From an uncultured bacterium (lineage in GTDB: Bacteria; Bacteroidota; Ignavibacteria; Ignavibacteriales; Melioribacteraceae): 20,946 nucleotides of DNA. The notes beneath the pieces were generated by a model. The model did not search any database. It was given only the letters and a program-made list of their open reading frames with translations, and had not been told where the DNA came from. The DNA lies in contig CALDDL010000306.1 in the NCBI GenBank assembly GCA_937936675.1, positions 1 to 20,946 of the forward strand. The letters run 5' to 3'. Position numbers and translations under genes: made by a program. The stretch's first letter is position 1. The number at the start of each line of letters is the position of its first letter. Below, piece by piece: positions 9,008 to 17,563 of this stretch.

Positions 9008-10810
9008 ATGATTAAGAAAATATTTATAATATCTCTATTGACGATGGTTTCTTTATATGCTCAAAAGAATTATAAAGGTGCCGAATACAGAACAAAAGAA
9101 GCGTATAAATATGGCAGATTCGAGACAAAACTTAAGAGTATGGAAAAAGATGGAACACTTTCTACGCTATTTACTTATTTCGAACAAACAAGCGAAGATC
9201 GTTTTTGGAATGAAATTGATGTAGAAATTCTTGGTAGATATTCTAATGAAGTACAGTTTAATACAATTCTTAATAGCAGTGCAGGAAATCATGTAAGACA
9301 TGAATGGGTTGATTTTAATCCTGCCGATGATTATCACGAATATGCTTTTGAATGGACACCTGATTATGTAGCGTGGTTCATTGATAATAAAGAAGTATAT
9401 CGCCAAACCGGTGATTTCATTAAACAGTTGACAAGACCTCAAAAAATTATGATGAATGTCTGGCTGCCAGCTTATACAAATTGGGTTGGTGAATTTAAAG
9501 AAGAACATCTTCCCGGTTTCGCATATTATGATTGGGTTAAGTATTATTCTTATAAACCGGGAGCAGGTAATTCGGGAACAAATAATAATTTTAATTTTGA
9601 ATGGGCTGATGAATTTAATACATTCGATGAAAACCGATGGCAAAAAGCAACTCATACTTGGGATGGAAATAACGTTAATATGACTCCCGAAAATGCAGTT
9701 ATAAAAGATGGGAAACTAATTCTTTGTATCACAGATAATAATAATCTTGGTTATATCGATAGAAAACCTCCTGTAATTCATTCTGCTCGTCAGCAAAATG
9801 GAAAGGTATTCATGAGATTCTCTGAGGAAGTCGATAGAGCTTCGGCGGAATTAAAAGAAAACTATATTATACCCGGAGTAACAATAAATAGTGTTACTTT
9901 ATTACCCGATAGCAAACGTGTTCTTTTAGATGTAACGGGATTAAGAAAAGATGTTGTATATACAATTATCATAAGAAATATAAAGGACTTATTTGGGAAT
10001 TTTGATACAAAATCTGGACGAGTAGAAGTTGAAAATCAATTGCCATTCCCAATTAAAATTGATGTTGGCGGAAGTGGTAATTCCGAATTTTTGCCTGATC
10101 AATATTTTGATAATAGTAAAGAATATGGTTATTACGATGGTACTAAGGCAATGGCTTCCGGAACTTTAGAAATTGCAAATACCGATCTAGATCATATATA
10201 CCGCAGTGAAACATATTATTTACCTAATTATATCGTACGAGTACCTAAAGGAAAATATAATATCAAATTGATGTTTGCTGAAAGTTACTTCACTGAAAAG
10301 GGTAAAAGAATTTTTGATGTGCTAATAAATCATAAATTGATTTATGATAATCTTGATATTTTTGATAAAGTGGGTAAGAATGCTGCTTTTGATATTGATG
10401 TGAAAGATTTTCAAGTTGACACAAATTATATCGAAATTCAATTTGCTTCAGAAATTGAAAACACGGTTTTGAATGGAATTATAATAGAAGAGGCAAATCC
10501 CTCATCAGTTGAGGAGGCTTCTATTCTTCCATCTGAATTTCAATTATATCAAAATTTTCCAAATCCATTTAACGGTGAGACAGTAATTAACTATTATCTT
10601 CCCGATCAGGATAATCTAAATTTTTTTGTTTATGATCTTCTCGGAAGAGAGGTCTATTATCATGAAATTGGGGATGTCAATGCTGGTTCTCACTCAGTTA
10701 AATGGAATGCAATCAATAAATTCGGCGGCAAAGTAAGCTCCGGTGTTTATTTTTATTCAATCAAAGGAAATAATATAAGTGCTGTACAAAAATTAATGTT
10801 GTTGAATTAA
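9008..10810 (+). CDS. Circularly permuted GH16 beta-glucanase (Fibrobacter lichenase type) with Ig-like, malectin and T9SS sorting domains
   Basis: Probable secreted endo-beta-1,3-1,4-glucanase of 600 residues. Signal peptide 1-18 (ending SLYA). Residues 22-244 are a GH16 domain in permuted order. The usual second half comes first (GAEYRT at 24-29, catalytic WNEIDVEILG with Glu69 nucleophile, Asp71 and Glu73 acid/base, HEYAFEWTPDYVAWFID at 110-126, DWVKYYSY at 175-182). After a Gly/Asn-rich linker the segment that normally opens the fold follows (FEWADEFNTFDENRW at 197-211, then NNVN and DGKLILCIT to 242). The Fibrobacter succinogenes lichenase has the same order. Residues ~254-345 look like a SbsA-type Ig-like domain, ~349-495 like a malectin/CBM57 domain (IDVGG, FAESY), and ~507-600 are a type A sorting domain (QNFPNPFNGET). 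It heads a unit with two GH3 genes and a sugar permease. The ribosome-binding site (AGG at 9000-9002) is weak. Substrate is inferred from the family. Confidence 0.93.
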   Translation: MIKKIFIISLLTMVSLYAQKNYKGAEYRTKEAYKYGRFETKLKSMEKDGTLSTLFTYFEQTSEDRFWNEIDVEILGRYSNEVQFNTILNSSAGNHVRHEWVDFNPADDYHEYAFEWTPDYVAWFIDNKEVYRQTGDFIKQLTRPQKIMMNVWLPAYTNWVGEFKEEHLPGFAYYDWVKYYSYKPGAGNSGTNNNFNFEWADEFNTFDENRWQKATHTWDGNNVNMTPENAVIKDGKLILCITDNNNLGYIDRKPPVIHSARQQNGKVFMRFSEEVDRASAELKENYIIPGVTINSVTLLPDSKRVLLDVTGLRKDVVYTIIIRNIKDLFGNFDTKSGRVEVENQLPFPIKIDVGGSGNSEFLPDQYFDNSKEYGYYDGTKAMASGTLEIANTDLDHIYRSETYYLPNYIVRVPKGKYNIKLMFAESYFTEKGKRIFDVLINHKLIYDNLDIFDKVGKNAAFDIDVKDFQVDTNYIEIQFASEIENTVLNGIIIEEANPSSVEEASILPSEFQLYQNFPNPFNGETVINYYLPDQDNLNFFVYDLLGREVYYHEIGDVNAGSHSVKWNAINKFGGKVSSGVYFYSIKGNNISAVQKLMLLN

Positions 10811-10839
10811 CATAATCAATTAATAATTCGGAAAGGGTA

Positions 10840-13080
10840 ATGATTAAATATCTCATATTTTTTTTAGGTCTAACAATTCTATTGTCAAATAATTCTAGTG
10901 CACAAAAAATGAATGAACAACAGATTGAAAAGAAAGTGAAAGAACTCCTGAGCAAAATGTCACTTGAAGAAAAAGTAGGACAGATGACCCAAGTAACACT
11001 TCAGGTAGTTTCCAAAAAGCAAGGTACGAGAGACCAAAAACATGAATTGGATTTAGCAAAGTTAGAAGAGGCAATTGTTAAATATAATGTCGGTTCCATG
11101 TTGAATGTTTATGATGTAGCACATTCATTAGAATATTGGCATGAAATTATTAATAAAATTCAAGATATTGCAATAAATAAGACCCCTAATAAAATACCGG
11201 TTTTTTATGGTATCGATGCAATTCATGGAGTTACTTATACAAAAGGCGCTACTTTATTTCCTCAATCAATTAATATGGCTGCAACATTTAATAGAGACTT
11301 GGAAGAAAAGGCAGGAGAAATCACCTCCTCCGAAACAAGAGCATCGCAAATTCCATGGAATTTTTATCCTGTGCTTGATATGGGAAGAAATCCTCTCTGG
11401 CCTCGTTTATGGGAAACTTTTGGTGAAGATGTATATTTAACTACTCAAATGGGTTTATCTTATATCAAAGGCGCTCAGGGTAATGAAATGGATTCTGATT
11501 CTAAGCTTGCAATTTGCTTAAAGCATTTTGCAGGATATGGATTCCCTTTAAATGGTAAAGATAGAAGTCCTGCTTGGATTGGTGAAAGAATGATGAGAGA
11601 ATATTTCCTTCCACCATTCAAAGCTGCCGTTGAAGCTGGTGCAATGACTGTAATGGTAAACTCAGGTGAAAATGAAGGTATACCTACTCATTCAGATTAT
11701 CATTTACTTACAGAAATTCTAAAAGGTGAATGGAATTTTAAAGGTTTTACTGTTTCTGATTGGGAAGATATTAAAAGACTTTACACAAGAGATAGAGTGG
11801 CAGATTCTCCTAAAGAAGCTGTAAGAATGGCTGTAATGGCTGGTATTGATATGAGTATGGTTCCTATGGATTACTCTTTTTATGAATACTTATTAGAGCT
11901 AGTAAAAGATGGAAAAGTGCCAATCTCTCGTATTGATGATGCAGTTACTAGAATTCTAAGAGTGAAATTTATGGTGGGACTATTTGATAATCCTTATTCC
12001 AAAAACAATAACTCTGAAGTATTTGCATCTCCGGAGCATTCCAAAGCAAATCTTCAATCAGCAAGAGAATCAATTATATTAGTAAAAAATCAAGATTCAG
12101 TTCTACCTATCAAAAAAACATCAAAAATTTTTGTAACCGGACCCACTGCTAATTTATTATCTGTTCTTAATGGTGGTTGGACAATTACATGGCAGGGAAA
12201 TGAGGAATCATTATATCCCAAAGAGAAGATGACCGTTCTAGAAGCGATTGAATCTCGCATTGGTAAATCAAATGTTTCTTATTCAGAAGGTGTTACTTTC
12301 AATAAAGATTTAAATACAGCTAATGCTATTGAACAAGCAAAAAATTCTGATATAATAATAGCATGTATCGGAGAACCAACTTACTGCGAAACCCCCGGTA
12401 ATATTAATGACTTGACTCTAGAAAAAGCTCAATTGAATTTCGTTAAAGAATTATCAAAAACAGGAAAACCGATTGTGTTAGTTATGATTGGCGGAAGACC
12501 AAGAATAATTAGTGAAATTGAAAAACTTGCTTCCGGAATTTTATTAGCCTTCTTACCCGGTATGGAAGGTGGAACTGCAATTTCTGAAATCCTTTTCGGC
12601 GATGTTAATCCTAGCGGGAAGTTACCAATTACATACCCTAGATTCGTAAATGATTTTGTTCATTACGATTATAAACCTATGGAAGTTTTTGATGCTAATG
12701 TTTTTAATCCTCAGTGGACTTTTGGACATGGTCTGAGCTATACTAAATTTGATTATTCTGATTTGAGTTTATCTTCAAATTCGATCAGTGAGAATGAAAA
12801 TCTTAAAGTGAAAGTTAATGTAAAAAATTCGAGTGTTTTAGAAGGGATGGAATCAGTACTATTATATGTAACTGATTTATATGGTTCAGTTTCTCGTCCT
12901 GTTTTGCAATTAAAAGGTTTTGAAAAAATTTCATTAAAACCAGGGGAACAAAAAAGTATTGATTTTACAATTATTCCAGATCAATTAAAGTTCATTGGGA
13001 GAGACAATAAAGAAATATTGGAAGCCGGCAAATTCGTAATTACAGTCGGTGGATTAAAACAAGAATTTGAATTAAAATAA
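10840..13080 (+). CDS. GH3 beta-glucosidase, probably periplasmic
   Basis: Protein of 746 residues with a signal peptide (MIKYLIFFLGLTILLS, cleavage near SSA-QK) and no sorting domain or lipobox, so a periplasmic location is likely. The N-terminal TIM barrel carries YGIDAIHGVTY, KHFAGYG and GFTVSDWEDI, where Asp307 is the predicted nucleophile. The alpha/beta domain contains GEPTYCETPGN, where Glu517 occupies the region that supplies the acid/base in plant exo-glucanases; this assignment is tentative. The C-terminus after FGHGLSYTKFDY is the fibronectin-III-like domain usual in bacterial GH3 enzymes. Overall sequence style is closest to Bacteroides GH3 glucosidases of glycan-utilisation loci. 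It would cleave non-reducing glucose from beta-gluco-oligosaccharides. It lies 29 bases after the GH16 gene, with GGAAAGGG very close to the ATG. Exact linkage preference cannot be read from the sequence. Confidence 0.92.
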   Translation: MIKYLIFFLGLTILLSNNSSAQKMNEQQIEKKVKELLSKMSLEEKVGQMTQVTLQVVSKKQGTRDQKHELDLAKLEEAIVKYNVGSMLNVYDVAHSLEYWHEIINKIQDIAINKTPNKIPVFYGIDAIHGVTYTKGATLFPQSINMAATFNRDLEEKAGEITSSETRASQIPWNFYPVLDMGRNPLWPRLWETFGEDVYLTTQMGLSYIKGAQGNEMDSDSKLAICLKHFAGYGFPLNGKDRSPAWIGERMMREYFLPPFKAAVEAGAMTVMVNSGENEGIPTHSDYHLLTEILKGEWNFKGFTVSDWEDIKRLYTRDRVADSPKEAVRMAVMAGIDMSMVPMDYSFYEYLLELVKDGKVPISRIDDAVTRILRVKFMVGLFDNPYSKNNNSEVFASPEHSKANLQSARESIILVKNQDSVLPIKKTSKIFVTGPTANLLSVLNGGWTITWQGNEESLYPKEKMTVLEAIESRIGKSNVSYSEGVTFNKDLNTANAIEQAKNSDIIIACIGEPTYCETPGNINDLTLEKAQLNFVKELSKTGKPIVLVMIGGRPRIISEIEKLASGILLAFLPGMEGGTAISEILFGDVNPSGKLPITYPRFVNDFVHYDYKPMEVFDANVFNPQWTFGHGLSYTKFDYSDLSLSSNSISENENLKVKVNVKNSSVLEGMESVLLYVTDLYGSVSRPVLQLKGFEKISLKPGEQKSIDFTIIPDQLKFIGRDNKEILEAGKFVITVGGLKQEFELK

Positions 13081-13107
13081 AAAAAATTTTTGTAAAAGGA
13101 GAAAATT

Positions 13108-14421
13108 ATGGCAGTATCCGGTGCACCTAGTAAAGCTTACGTATCTAATTCATCTAATAAAAATTATACGTTTGCCTTATCATCATTAACAACATTATTC
13201 TTCATGTGGGGATTTATCACTTGTTTGAATGATATTCTTATTCCCCACTTAAAAGCAGTATTCACATTGAATTACACTCAAGTTATGTTAATTCAGTTTA
13301 GTTTTTTTACTGCTTATGCATTGATATCACTTCCCGCCGGGAAAATTGTAAAAAAATTCGGTTACAAAAATGGAATTGTAATTGGTTTAATTACTGCCGG
13401 AGTAGGTTGTTTAGGATTTTATCCTGCTGCGGGATTGGAATCTTATGCAATATTTTTAACTGCATTATTTGTATTGGCAGGAGGAATAACTGTTCTACAA
13501 GTTGCAGCTAATCCTTACGTAGCTATTTTAGGTAAACCCGAAACAGCTTCAAGCAGATTAAATTTAACTCAAGCCTTTAATTCACTCGGAACAACGATAG
13601 CCCCAATTTTTGGGTCTCTTTTAATATTATCGGTATCTGTGAAATCCGGTGAAGTATTAGCAGGAATGAGTCCGGCTGAATTATTAATTTATAAACAAAC
13701 AGAAGCTGCTGCAGTTCAGGTGCCATATCTTGGATTAGCTGCTGCACTTTTTATTATTGCAGCAATATTTGCTTTCATAAAACTTCCTGTAATCGAAGGT
13801 GGCAGTGCTGAAGACACGGATAAATCATCTCATATCGATCATCTTCACAAAAGCGCTTGGGGATATACACATTTAGTGCTAGGGGCAATCGGTATCTTTG
13901 TTTATGTAGGCGGAGAAGTTGCAATTGGTAGTTTCTTAGTTAATTATCTTGGCGAACCTGCTATTGCAGGTCTAAAAGAAGCTGATGCCGGTAAAATGGT
14001 ATCTCTATATTGGGGTGGTGCAATGGTAGGTAGATTTATTGGTGCAGTAGTTCAAAGATATATAAAACCCGGTCGAGTGCTGGCTTTTAATTCATTTGTT
14101 GCAGGAATACTTGTTATAGTTTCGATGCTTACTTTCGGTGATATAGCAATGTATTCTATTTTAGCGGTAGGACTTTTTAATTCAATTATGTTCCCGACTA
14201 TATTCACTCTTGCAATCGATGGTCTTGGAAAGCATACAGAACAGGCATCGGGTATTTTATGCACAGCCATTGTTGGAGGTGCTTTAATTCCTCTCGCTCA
14301 AGGCTTCTTAGCTGATAATATCGGTATTCATCATGCATTTATTCTTCCTGTTCTTTGTTACTTATATATTGCTTATTATGGTATTAAGGGGCATAAACAT
14401 AATTATCGTTTAGCAGCTTAG
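13108..14421 (+). CDS. MFS sugar:proton symporter, FucP/GluP family
   Basis: Inner-membrane transporter of 437 residues with about twelve hydrophobic segments. It matches the fucose/glucose/galactose permease group: the opening helix contains [20 protein letters not shown], followed by [27 protein letters not shown] at ~132-142 and [19 protein letters not shown] at ~147-165. A short polar N-terminal tail of about 20 residues precedes the first helix. A strong AAAAGGAG lies six bases before the ATG. It sits between two GH3 genes, 27 bases after the first and 15 bases before the second, so its likely job is to import the glucose (or other monosaccharide) they release. FucP-like and GluP-like members cannot be separated confidently by eye; glucose is inferred from context. 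Confidence 0.92.
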   Translation: MAVSGAPSKAYVSNSSNKNYTFALSSLTTLFFMWGFITCLNDILIPHLKAVFTLNYTQVMLIQFSFFTAYALISLPAGKIVKKFGYKNGIVIGLITAGVGCLGFYPAAGLESYAIFLTALFVLAGGITVLQVAANPYVAILGKPETASSRLNLTQAFNSLGTTIAPIFGSLLILSVSVKSGEVLAGMSPAELLIYKQTEAAAVQVPYLGLAAALFIIAAIFAFIKLPVIEGGSAEDTDKSSHIDHLHKSAWGYTHLVLGAIGIFVYVGGEVAIGSFLVNYLGEPAIAGLKEADAGKMVSLYWGGAMVGRFIGAVVQRYIKPGRVLAFNSFVAGILVIVSMLTFGDIAMYSILAVGLFNSIMFPTIFTLAIDGLGKHTEQASGILCTAIVGGALIPLAQGFLADNIGIHHAFILPVLCYLYIAYYGIKGHKHNYRLAA

Positions 14422-14425
14422 CATC

Positions 14426-14430
14426 TGGAG
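14426..14430 (+). promoter_or_regulatory. Ribosome-binding site favouring the second of two tandem ATG codons
   Basis: TGGAG is three bases before the ATG at 14434 and six before the ATG at 14437. The second spacing is the normal one and matches the spacing of neighbouring genes. Confidence 0.55.
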
Positions 14431-14436
14431 ATAATG

Positions 14437-16224
14437 ATGAAAAATTTTGCATTTGTTTTCATAATGATATTATTAATTTCATGTTCTCAAAAAGGTACTG
14501 AATCTATCAATGAATCCGAATATAATGATAGAGTAGAAAACCTTATTAATAAAATGACCATCGATGAAAAAATTGGTCAGATGGTTCAAGTGGATGTATT
14601 AGCATTAACTGATGAAAATGATTTAAAGAATTTGGCTATTGGTTCGGTTTTAAGCGGAGGAGATTCAGACCCCGCGGATATTTCCCCAACCGGATGGGCA
14701 AACTTGTATGATCGGCTTCAAAGTATTGCACTTCAATCTCGCTTAAAGATTCCAATTATCTATGGTATTGATGCAGTTCATGGAAATAATAATGTCTATG
14801 GTGCTGTTATATTCCCTCATAATATTGGTCTGGGTGCTTCGGGAAATGAAGATTTAGTTAGGAAGGTATCTGAAATCACTGCAGTTGAAATTGCAGGTAC
14901 AGGTATTGATTGGACTTTTGCTCCTTGTGTAGCTGTTCCAAGAAACGAAAAATGGGGAAGAACTTATGAAGGATTTGGAGAATCTCCTGAACTGGTAAAA
15001 AGACTTGGTGCAGCTTCTGTAAAAGGTTTTCAAGGAATAAATTTAAATTCAGCAACTTCAGTTTTAGCTTGTGCTAAACATTATCTTGGCGATGGCGGCA
15101 CTCAAAATGGAATTGATCAAGGTAATACAATCCTCTCCGAAGCTGATATGCGTCAACTTCATCTTCAAGGATATCTCTCTGCTATTAATGCAGGTGTGGG
15201 AAGTATAATGGTTTCGTATAGCAGTTGGAATGGACAAAAAATGCATGGCAGTAAATATTGGATTACGGATGTGTTAAAGAATGAATTGGGGTTTGAAGGC
15301 TTTGTAGTCTCTGATTGGGCTGGTATTGATCAGCTCCCAGGAGATTTTAAAAGTGATATTGAAAATTCTATCAATGCTGGTTTGGATATGATTATGCTTC
15401 CTAATAATCATCGTGAATTTATAAAATTATTCAAGCAGTTAGTTACAGAAGGAAGAATTAAAGAAGATAGAATTAATGATGCAGTTAGAAGAATTTTAAC
15501 AATTAAATTTAAGATGGGATTATTCGAAAGACCATTAACTGATAGAGGTCTAACAGCTCAGATCGGTTCAAAAGAACATCGAGAAGTAGCACGTCAGGCT
15601 GTTAGAGAATCTTTAGTACTATTAAAAAATGATGCTAAAGTTCTTCCCCTTTCCAAAGAGAATAAAAAAATTCTTGTTATTGGTTCTGCTGCTGATGATA
15701 TTGGTATGCAGTGCGGTGGATGGACTGTTACATGGCAGGGGAATACCGGAAAAGTACAACCGGGTACTACAATTCTTCAAGCTATTAAATCATCAGTTGC
15801 TTCAAGTTCCTCAGTTACTTTCTCTGCAGATGGTAATGGAGCCGAGAATGCAGATATAATAATTGCTGTAATCGGAGAAACGCCTTATGCTGAAATGAAA
15901 GGAGATAAAAACGATTTATCAATTTCAACTAGAGATGTAAATTTAATTTCAAAGGTAAGTGCGAGTGGTAAACCGATTGTTACAATTCTTCTTTCGGGCA
16001 GACCAATGATAATTGATAAAGTACTTCCTAAATCAAATTCATTTTTAGCAGCATGGCTTCCGGGGACTCAAGGTGAAGGAGTTGCCGATATATTATTCGG
16101 TGACTATTCGCCGAAAGGAAAATTATCTCATTCATGGCCTCGTAATAATAATCAAATACCGATTAACGTTGGCGATACAAATTATGATCCTCTTTTCGCT
16201 TATGGATTCGGATTAACATATTAG
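14437..16224 (+). CDS. GH3 exo-beta-glucanase lipoprotein (plant ExoI-like architecture)
   Basis: Protein of 595 residues from ATG 14437 (one more residue from 14434). The signal peptide ends in a lipobox, LISC with Cys16, so it should be lipid-anchored. The GH3 barrel contains IYGIDAVHGNNNVYGAVIFP, CAKHYLGDGGTQNGIDQGN and GFVVSDWAGIDQLPGDF, giving Asp293 as predicted nucleophile. The second domain has ETPYAEMKGDKNDLSI, where Glu486 is the likely acid/base by analogy with barley exo-glucanase ExoI. It ends at DPLFAYGFGLTY with no fibronectin-like domain, as in the plant two-domain enzymes, so it is complete rather than truncated. The expected activity is release of glucose from beta-1,3/1,4-gluco-oligosaccharides. 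It lies 15 bases downstream of the permease and is last in the unit. Whether the anchor faces periplasm or surface cannot be decided by eye. Confidence 0.92.
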   Translation: MKNFAFVFIMILLISCSQKGTESINESEYNDRVENLINKMTIDEKIGQMVQVDVLALTDENDLKNLAIGSVLSGGDSDPADISPTGWANLYDRLQSIALQSRLKIPIIYGIDAVHGNNNVYGAVIFPHNIGLGASGNEDLVRKVSEITAVEIAGTGIDWTFAPCVAVPRNEKWGRTYEGFGESPELVKRLGAASVKGFQGINLNSATSVLACAKHYLGDGGTQNGIDQGNTILSEADMRQLHLQGYLSAINAGVGSIMVSYSSWNGQKMHGSKYWITDVLKNELGFEGFVVSDWAGIDQLPGDFKSDIENSINAGLDMIMLPNNHREFIKLFKQLVTEGRIKEDRINDAVRRILTIKFKMGLFERPLTDRGLTAQIGSKEHREVARQAVRESLVLLKNDAKVLPLSKENKKILVIGSAADDIGMQCGGWTVTWQGNTGKVQPGTTILQAIKSSVASSSSVTFSADGNGAENADIIIAVIGETPYAEMKGDKNDLSISTRDVNLISKVSASGKPIVTILLSGRPMIIDKVLPKSNSFLAAWLPGTQGEGVADILFGDYSPKGKLSHSWPRNNNQIPINVGDTNYDPLFAYGFGLTY

Positions 16225-16250
16225 ATTTTTTGTTCGCTTAAATTAAATTC

Positions 16251-16288
16251 AAACCGGATATATTTATAAATATCCGGTTTTATTTTTT
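16251..16288 (+). terminator. Rho-independent terminator
   Basis: AAACCGGATAT at 16251-16261 pairs with its complement at 16270-16280 around an eight-base AT loop, followed by TATTTTTT. It lies 26 bases after the lipoprotein GH3 stop and ends the GH16-GH3-MFS-GH3 unit. Confidence 0.88.
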
Positions 16289-16352
16289 CGGTAGTTTATC
16301 TCCATCAATGTACAGCTATTCATTTATTCATAAATTATAATAAGAGACAAAA

Positions 16353-17555
16353 ATGAAAAAGATTATTTTTTATTTAATTTTATTAGTGCTCACTTCATTA
16401 ACATTTTCTCAAAATTATTCTCGAACAGAAGGAAAGGAAATTCTGGATATAAACGGAAAACCGATATTACTTAAAGGCATTAATCTCGGAAATTGGTTAG
16501 TTCCCGAAGGCTATATGTTCAAGTTCAAGAATACGAATTCTCCCCAAATGATTTATACTCTATTCAATCAATTAATAGGACCTGAAGAATCAAATAATTT
16601 TTGGGAACAATTCAGGGAAAACTATATTACAGAAGAGGATTTCAAATTTATTAAAGAGAGTGGGTTTAATTCAGTTCGAGTTCCATTCAATTTTCGTTTG
16701 TTTGCTTCAGAAGAAAATCCTGATGTCATTCTTGATTTTGGGTTTAAGTATTTGGATAAGGCAATTGACTGGGGCAATAAATATGAATTATATATAATAT
16801 TAGATATGCATTGCGCACCGGGTGGACAAACAGGCGATAATATTGATGATAGCTATGGTTATCCGTTCCTATTTGAAAGTAAAACTATGCGAAAACTCAC
16901 TATCGATATTTGGTCAAAAATTGCTAATCGTTATAAATCTGAAAAATATTTAATGGGTTATGATTTATTAAATGAACCTATTGCTACATACTTCGATAAA
17001 ACAAAACTAAATCCATATCTTGAACCCTTTTATGCAGAATTAATTTCCGAAATGAGAAAATATGATCCGAATCATATTATGTTTATTGGAGGTGCTCAAT
17101 GGAATAGTGATTTTTCAGTCTTTGGTCCTCCCTTTGATGATAATTCAGTTTATACTTTTCATAAGTATTGGACAGCTACAGATAAATCAGTAATTCAATC
17201 TTATATCGATTATAGTGATCAATATAAAGTACCTATTTGGATGGGCGAATCAGGCGAAAATAATGATCAATGGATAAAAGAATTTAGAACTACGTTAGAA
17301 GATAATAATATTGGGTGGTGCTTCTGGCCTTATAAAAAATTGGATGCAACTAGCAATATAGTTTCTATTAATAAACCTGAAGATTATGATCTCATTATTA
17401 ATTTTGCGGAATCCGATAGGAGTTCTTACGAGAAAATCAGGAATAATAAACCTGACATTACAAAAATTAAAAAAATATTATCTGATTACCTTGAAAATAT
17501 CAAACTGAAAAAATGCAAAATAAATGAAGGTTATCTAAAAGCTCTCGGATTTTAG
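16353..17555 (+). CDS. GH5 family glycoside hydrolase, exo-beta-1,3-glucanase-like
   Basis: Protein of 400 residues with a signal peptide (MKKIIFYLILLVLTSLTFS). The GH5 fold is supported by LKGINLGNWLVPEGYMF near the N-terminus, SVRVPFNF, LDMHCAPGGQTGDN, YDLLNEP with Glu208 as predicted acid/base, TFHKYW, and WMGESGE with Glu299 as predicted nucleophile, then WCFWPYKK. The 'H-x-APG-x-Q' loop and the GNWL opening resemble exo-beta-1,3-glucanases, but the subfamily is not certain and beta-1,4 activity is possible. No sorting domain is present; the last ~50 residues form a Lys-rich tail of unknown role, so periplasmic or soluble secreted location is likely. It starts a two-gene unit after a terminator. 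Its start has only a weak AAGAGA ribosome-binding site. Confidence 0.88.
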   Translation: MKKIIFYLILLVLTSLTFSQNYSRTEGKEILDINGKPILLKGINLGNWLVPEGYMFKFKNTNSPQMIYTLFNQLIGPEESNNFWEQFRENYITEEDFKFIKESGFNSVRVPFNFRLFASEENPDVILDFGFKYLDKAIDWGNKYELYIILDMHCAPGGQTGDNIDDSYGYPFLFESKTMRKLTIDIWSKIANRYKSEKYLMGYDLLNEPIATYFDKTKLNPYLEPFYAELISEMRKYDPNHIMFIGGAQWNSDFSVFGPPFDDNSVYTFHKYWTATDKSVIQSYIDYSDQYKVPIWMGESGENNDQWIKEFRTTLEDNNIGWCFWPYKKLDATSNIVSINKPEDYDLIINFAESDRSSYEKIRNNKPDITKIKKILSDYLENIKLKKCKINEGYLKALGF

Positions 17556-17563
17556 GACAAGAA

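Noticed and set aside
9167..9655. 162-codon minus-strand open frame opposite the GH16 catalytic domain
   Set aside because: It is antisense to a strongly conserved enzyme domain, has Cys/Ile-rich composition unlike a real protein here, and shows no recognisable domain.
16336..16341. TATAAT resembling a sigma-70 -10 box upstream of the GH5 gene
   Set aside because: It lies only 11 bases before the ATG, has no acceptable -35 partner at the right distance, and such strings are expected by chance in AT-rich DNA.
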